Shown: one piece after another, positions 59,331-64,000 of the stretch
Layout of the letters: each line of letters starts with the position of its first letter
Numbering within the stretch: position 1 is the stretch's first letter
Source: Anarhynchus alexandrinus
Lineage: Eukaryota > Chordata > Aves > Charadriiformes > Charadriidae
DNA length: 64,000 nucleotides
Direction: 5' to 3'
NCBI GenBank assembly: GCA_008711295.1
Contig: VUYV01000181.1
Coordinates: 597,411-661,410 of the forward strand
Notes under the pieces: model-generated
What the model was told of the DNA's origin: nothing
Database searches by the model: none
Seen by the model: only the letters and a program-made list of their open reading frames with translations
Made by a program: the position numbers and the translations under genes

Positions 59331-62300
59331 AACACCAGACTGGAGACGCTCTTCTGCTTCAGGCTCCACTGGTTTGCTGGTATTATATGCACCATCACAC
59401 CATGCTTTTCTCTCTGGAACTCACTAAAGGCATCTCCTGGGTGACCTCCAGTCAGCTTTGCTCTCCAGCGCGCCATCCATGCTGTGTTCTGAAATCCCAG
59501 CGCATGCATAGGGGAATTTCTTCCCTCACGCGATCTCTCTCCCAACGGCCAGCTCCTGAAGCATGGCATTAGAGGAAATGGGAGTTATAAAAACTCACTG
59601 GTGGGAGAAACGCAAACAAAAGCCAGCCCGGGTCAGGCCACGCCGGGCATTCATCCCGCTGGCGTCCCAGTGAGCCCCGGCACCGCCTGCACCAGGAGGA
59701 GGGTGAGCGCTTCACCGCTGCTGAAGGACAGGAGTCGGACAAGTATGGCAAGGCAAGGCACTGACAGCCAGCTAGCAAGGCAGGCGGCTAGGGATAGCTA
59801 GCTGTACTGATAGATCTAGGTACACAAAAATTATTTATAGATTCTCTTCCTTCCTCCCGCCCTTTTGCATCAATACCGTTTTCTGCGGGGGTCCAAGAAC
59901 AGCACTGCATCTGCAACCAGATCTGCGACCAGATCTCAACAGTGTAAGTGACAGTGGTTTCTGGGGACTTAAAAATCTGCCGATGCCTCAGGAGACCTTA
60001 TTTCCAGTCTTATTTCCTATGGGTCTTTAAACTCCTGAGTGCAACGCGATGCTATACAGAAGGATGTTTCTATACAAGTTGCTGACAGCGGTTAAACACC
60101 AATAACAAGACCCCTACGGAAGTCTACAGTGAGAGCAATACATTCACACCAATACCATCTCAGGAGCTGCTTTTTTGAGAGTGGGATAAATGGAAGGAGC
60201 ACAGACTTTCCTGTAGGTCTAATTAGGAAATCTGAATAAACTTCTGAACAAACCCAACAAGGCATTTCCTCAAGGGGTAAATAACTTGCCACGATTTCCT
60301 TACTTTGAGTTTACCCATTTTCATTGGCAACCCAGGGGAGGAAGGCATATATCCCCTCTTCCTCCTTACGGCTTGAGAACAGGGAAAGAAGGTAAAGAGA
60401 ACTATGAGACGAGCTGATTTTGCAGCCACAGGACACCTCGCACTCTTGCTGCCGGTGCGAGACCGACTGGGCAGCGCTGTGAATGAGCAGGGCTCATTAC
60501 TGCACCCTTCAGCATTCAGAGCCTTGCAGCCATCTGCCAACCTCCTCAAGAGCCCAGCGGAACATTCAAAAGAGAAGCTGCAGCATTTCCTTTTAAAGAG
60601 CTGTTGTTCTGTCTCCAGCTCAAGTGCCGCTGTAGCTCACTTCTGGGAGGGAGAAGCCTTCTACGGCTGTGTGACTATGCTGCTTCAGACTGGAGTCCCT
60701 GGGGAACCATCAGACACACACTGGTGAGACAGCCTAATAGCCCAGGCAGCATTTCAGCAGCACGGGACGGAGATGGTGCTGGCACAGGCAGGATACGGCC
60801 CACCGTGTCCCATCGACAGTGCCCCAAGGGATGGTCACTTCATGCCTTCCCCTTCGGGTCATCTCTGAACTGGACACCGGCAGAAAGTTATTTCTCTTCC
60901 CTCAAAGCATCAAATCACAGAGCGCTGGAGCGGAGTCAGCCTGCAGGTATTTTCCATTCAAGGAGCGGCTGAGGGACCTTCGCTGCCCTGTGCTGCTGTT
61001 TGGTTCGGTGGCATCTCAAGAGGCTCCCGTCGCTCTGGCTCCTCCGCTTTTCCTTCATTCCCCACAGCCCCTTTACGCTCCCTGCAGACCCCTCCGGCCA
61101 GTTCCTCCCACGCCTGCAACGAGTCTGCCGGGTCTCAGCAGTGGTCTCCTGAAAAACCAGGCTGTCTCTCCAGACATTTTAGTTGCGTACCGTTAAAAAC
61201 ACCCACTCGTTAAATTTCACCCTGGATTTATTCTCTACTGTATGACAGCCATCTTCAACAGCCTATTTCTGACCTCCTGCAAGTTGACAATCAAAACAGA
61301 TGTCTTAGGAGGACTGCAATCCTGGGTTTCCCTTCTCGGTAACACTAGCACATAGACAGAAGGGGAGGGAGGGGAGAAGAGAAAAGTTAAAAAAAAAATA
61401 ATAATTCCTGAAGTTTTGCACACTACTAACCATAGGACCAACATGATCTTAGTGCTGCCACCTCTGTCCTCCCTGCGCGTTCTCCCCGGGGAACAGATCC
61501 CTCATGGTGTTGTGTGTTGACTCAGGGACCAAGAATGTGCCGATTCATTATGGTGGCTGCTTCTAAATTTGGAGGGACTTGCACGATATTTCTTGGTATT
61601 CTGAAAAATGCCAGCCCTTGGACCCATGATATTTTGCTTCGATCAAATCAAGTTTTCTCATTCTTTCTTTTAAATAAATTAAAATTTTACTTCTTGCAAA
61701 GATTATTCTTCTGGGTCTGCAATTTTCAAAAATTAGTAAGGAAATTTAAACAGTCAAAGAGACAGAGTAGAAATGTATACAAACACTCATTATTTACTAA
61801 TCTTTTCCATAAAATATCATTATCCTTATAACGAGCTCTTGATTTTTTATGAATCTGCCACCTTATTATTGGGGTTGGAAGTGCAACTACCTGTTGTGAA
61901 CAGTTCAGCTTATAACAGTAAATATGAGCTGCAGTAATAAGGATTAATTGCCAGGATGGTATCATAGCCCCCACAACGGGCTCGTTCAAGATACCATCCA
62001 AAGCCTTGAGATCTCTGTGGGTCTGGCAATGAACCTGAGGGCCAGGGGAGCATCGGGCAGGGACCCCTCTCGAGAGCATCTTCTGCAGACAGGGCTGGTG
62101 GGGTTGAGGCACGGCTGTTTCAGTAGCCCCAGAGAGACCAATGGAGACACCATGATATCAAGCCACCTTTCACTCTCTGGTAATGATTAATTATTCACTT
62201 CACACTAGGTTTCATCTCCTGGCTTTGTGTCACCATGTGAGCCCTATTTCTGTGCTCATTGTCACACTCTAATCCTAACCAAAATGCAGGTAAATGACAA

Positions 62301-63900
62301 CATCCATCAAATGACCACACAATGGGAAAATCCATTGCAGGCTGTATTTTTTTTTTAACATGGCTATTGAATAAATTAACTAGGCAGCAGAGCAGTAACC
62401 TTGAGATAAATGATTAGGTGGTTTTATTTTTTATTTGGGAAAAAAAAGATGACACAGTTTTATCATATTTATAATAAAAGTCATTGACATAATAAAACAC
62501 TCCCATCACATCAGTATTCATTTCTGCAAATAGAGCACTGACGTTTTATAATATTAACATGTGTTATAAATGTCACTGATATATTAAGATTTTTAGTCTC
62601 TCTAACCAAAAATATAGAGAGATGACTGAGGAAGAGATGACTAATTCTAGGAGATTAAAGAGAACATTTTCTCATGCAATTAAATCATCTGGTGATTGTG
62701 AGCTGAGGGAAACATACAAGAGTCCGGTTCTGTGATTGCAATTATTACCACCAGCACAGAATGCTGTGGCACCGAGTTACTGGGATATTAGGAAAACTTA
62801 GGCATGTTGGGAAACGCACGAGCTGTTGAGCTACTGGGCAGACTGTGTACTGCACGGTAGTATGGCTACACCTACTGGGGCAGTTCAGACTGGCCAAAAC
62901 CTTGAAAAGGGCCTTTGGGCGTCTCTCTCCTTGCACTGAGGTACATGGCCTGGACCAGGGCTGGAGGTCTTCCTCCTATCCCCTGGGATGTAGGGCCAGC
63001 GTTCAAGAAAAGATCCCTGAGCTCCCTCCTTTACTGCAGGAATGCGAACAGCTGCCGGCAGTTGAGTCCTGAGCGGGCCATTTGCTGGCCATGCTGCTCC
63101 TGGGAATGCCAACCTGTTGGCACAAGCTGTTCCTCCGGCTGCGTGGAAGTATGGCTTATGGAGTATGGAGTATCACTAGAACGTGACAGGGAGATCCAGG
63201 GCCAGGACATGGCCTCTATTGCAACAAAACCCCAAGGGATGAGCTGTCAACAGGGCTGGATCCAGGAAGGTGAGCTTTAGTTAATGACTAAGTGATAAAC
63301 AACGAGCAAGGAACGAAGGAGTCCCTTGACACCATGACTAATTCTTTCTAAGAAAATCCTGCTAAAGTTCCTGGGTCTCACCAAGCTTTCACCGAACCTA
63401 CAGATCCTGTCAGGCATTGGGCTTACAACAAAGCTCTGTGCTAACCAACAAGGAAGTTTATGTTTCCAGCCCAGCAGCCTCTGGGAAGAAATCCAGAATA
63501 AAAGACACTTATGAGCTCTTTTGGTCCTCAAGTTTGAACTCCCTACATAATCCAGTCTGAGAATTTCATCCCGTGATTTTTGTATTACATCCGTAATTTC
63601 TGTCTTACTATTTTTATCAGAAGGAGCTATTTGTGTTTTGTACAAGGTCAATACGGAATTTTTACAACAGCACGGTTTGTGAGTCAGTTATGGGGACTTT
63701 TCTTCTTTTACCCTACAGTCAAAGCAGCGCAGCACCTGAAATGCATTCCCTCCCAGCTGTTTAAATGGCAATTACATCAGTATTAATTATTTTTCCTCCT
63801 ACATGGAAATAACATATTTATACAATAAGTCCTTTCCCTAAAAATCTTACAATCTGATCAGGAAAAAGAAAAAAGAAATAAAAAAAAAAAAACCCAACAA
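59331..63900. other. Non-genic DNA
   Basis: Unique sequence without recognisable exons. The AT-rich stretch at 62420-62620 is repeat-free and could be conserved DNA. Confidence 0.7.
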
Positions 63901-63990
63901 AAAGCAGTTAAGGGGCTGACCCAAGGTCACACAGGTTGGCATCACAAGGGGGACAGCAAATAAGGTTTCCTGAGACACAGGCTGGATTTA
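63901..63990 (-). mobile_element. MIR-like SINE remnant
   Basis: The words gttaaggggctgacccaagg and tcacacagg are the complement of the MIR core in the right order and spacing. It is preceded by an A-rich run at 63880-63898. The copy is diverged and may continue past the window end. Confidence 0.55.
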
Positions 63991-64000
63991 AAGATGACTG

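Noticed and set aside
24541..64000. CRISPR arrays, operons, prophage-like or retroviral proviral structures
   Set aside because: No regularly spaced repeats, no paired LTR-like ends and no gag, pol or env-like frames were seen. The DNA is vertebrate.

Overview
The window is vertebrate nuclear DNA, most probably from a bird. Protein-coding sequence is sparse and split by GT-AG introns. The recognisable interspersed repeats are mostly 5'-truncated CR1 LINE copies, in the short 3'-end form typical of bird genomes, plus two MIR-like remnants. I saw no Alu-, B1- or L1-like sequence. There is one undetermined base (N) at 13813.

One gene can be supported: the 3' part of BRINP1 (BMP/retinoic acid-inducible neural-specific protein 1, also called DBC1 or FAM5A) on the + strand. 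Five coding exons lie at 2001-2170, 3473-3578, 10741-10977, 16369-16591 and 22976-24116. All junctions are GT-AG and the phases join without a break. Together they encode 625 residues. If the protein has the 761 residues I remember for mammalian BRINP1, these are residues 137-761, and the signal peptide and first part of the MACPF domain lie upstream of the window. The paralogues BRINP2 and BRINP3 differ in length and in the exon 1 region sequence as I recall them.

Region by region: 1-2000 is the end of an upstream intron. 2001-24116 is the BRINP1 body, with introns of about 1.3, 7.2, 5.4 and 6.4 kb. The introns hold CR1 fragments, an A/C-rich low-complexity block, two CpG-dense islets (about 8820-9730 and 22073-22285), several G-quadruplex-type runs, a tRNA-like remnant and a coding-like minus-strand remnant. 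From 24117 there is a 3' UTR with candidate poly(A) signals at 24167 and 24454. From about 24.6 kb to the end (about 39 kb) I find no gene. It holds CR1 and MIR-like fragments, microsatellites, hairpins, three long pyrimidine-rich tracts and AT-rich stretches that could be conserved regulatory DNA. This agrees with what I know of the mammalian locus, where the 3' side of BRINP1 is a gene desert.

I did not find a previously undescribed multi-gene system. The items most worth a second look are the intragenic CpG/G-quadruplex islets, the perfect hairpins, the tRNA-like element, the coding-like minus-strand remnant and the homeodomain-type palindrome in the desert.
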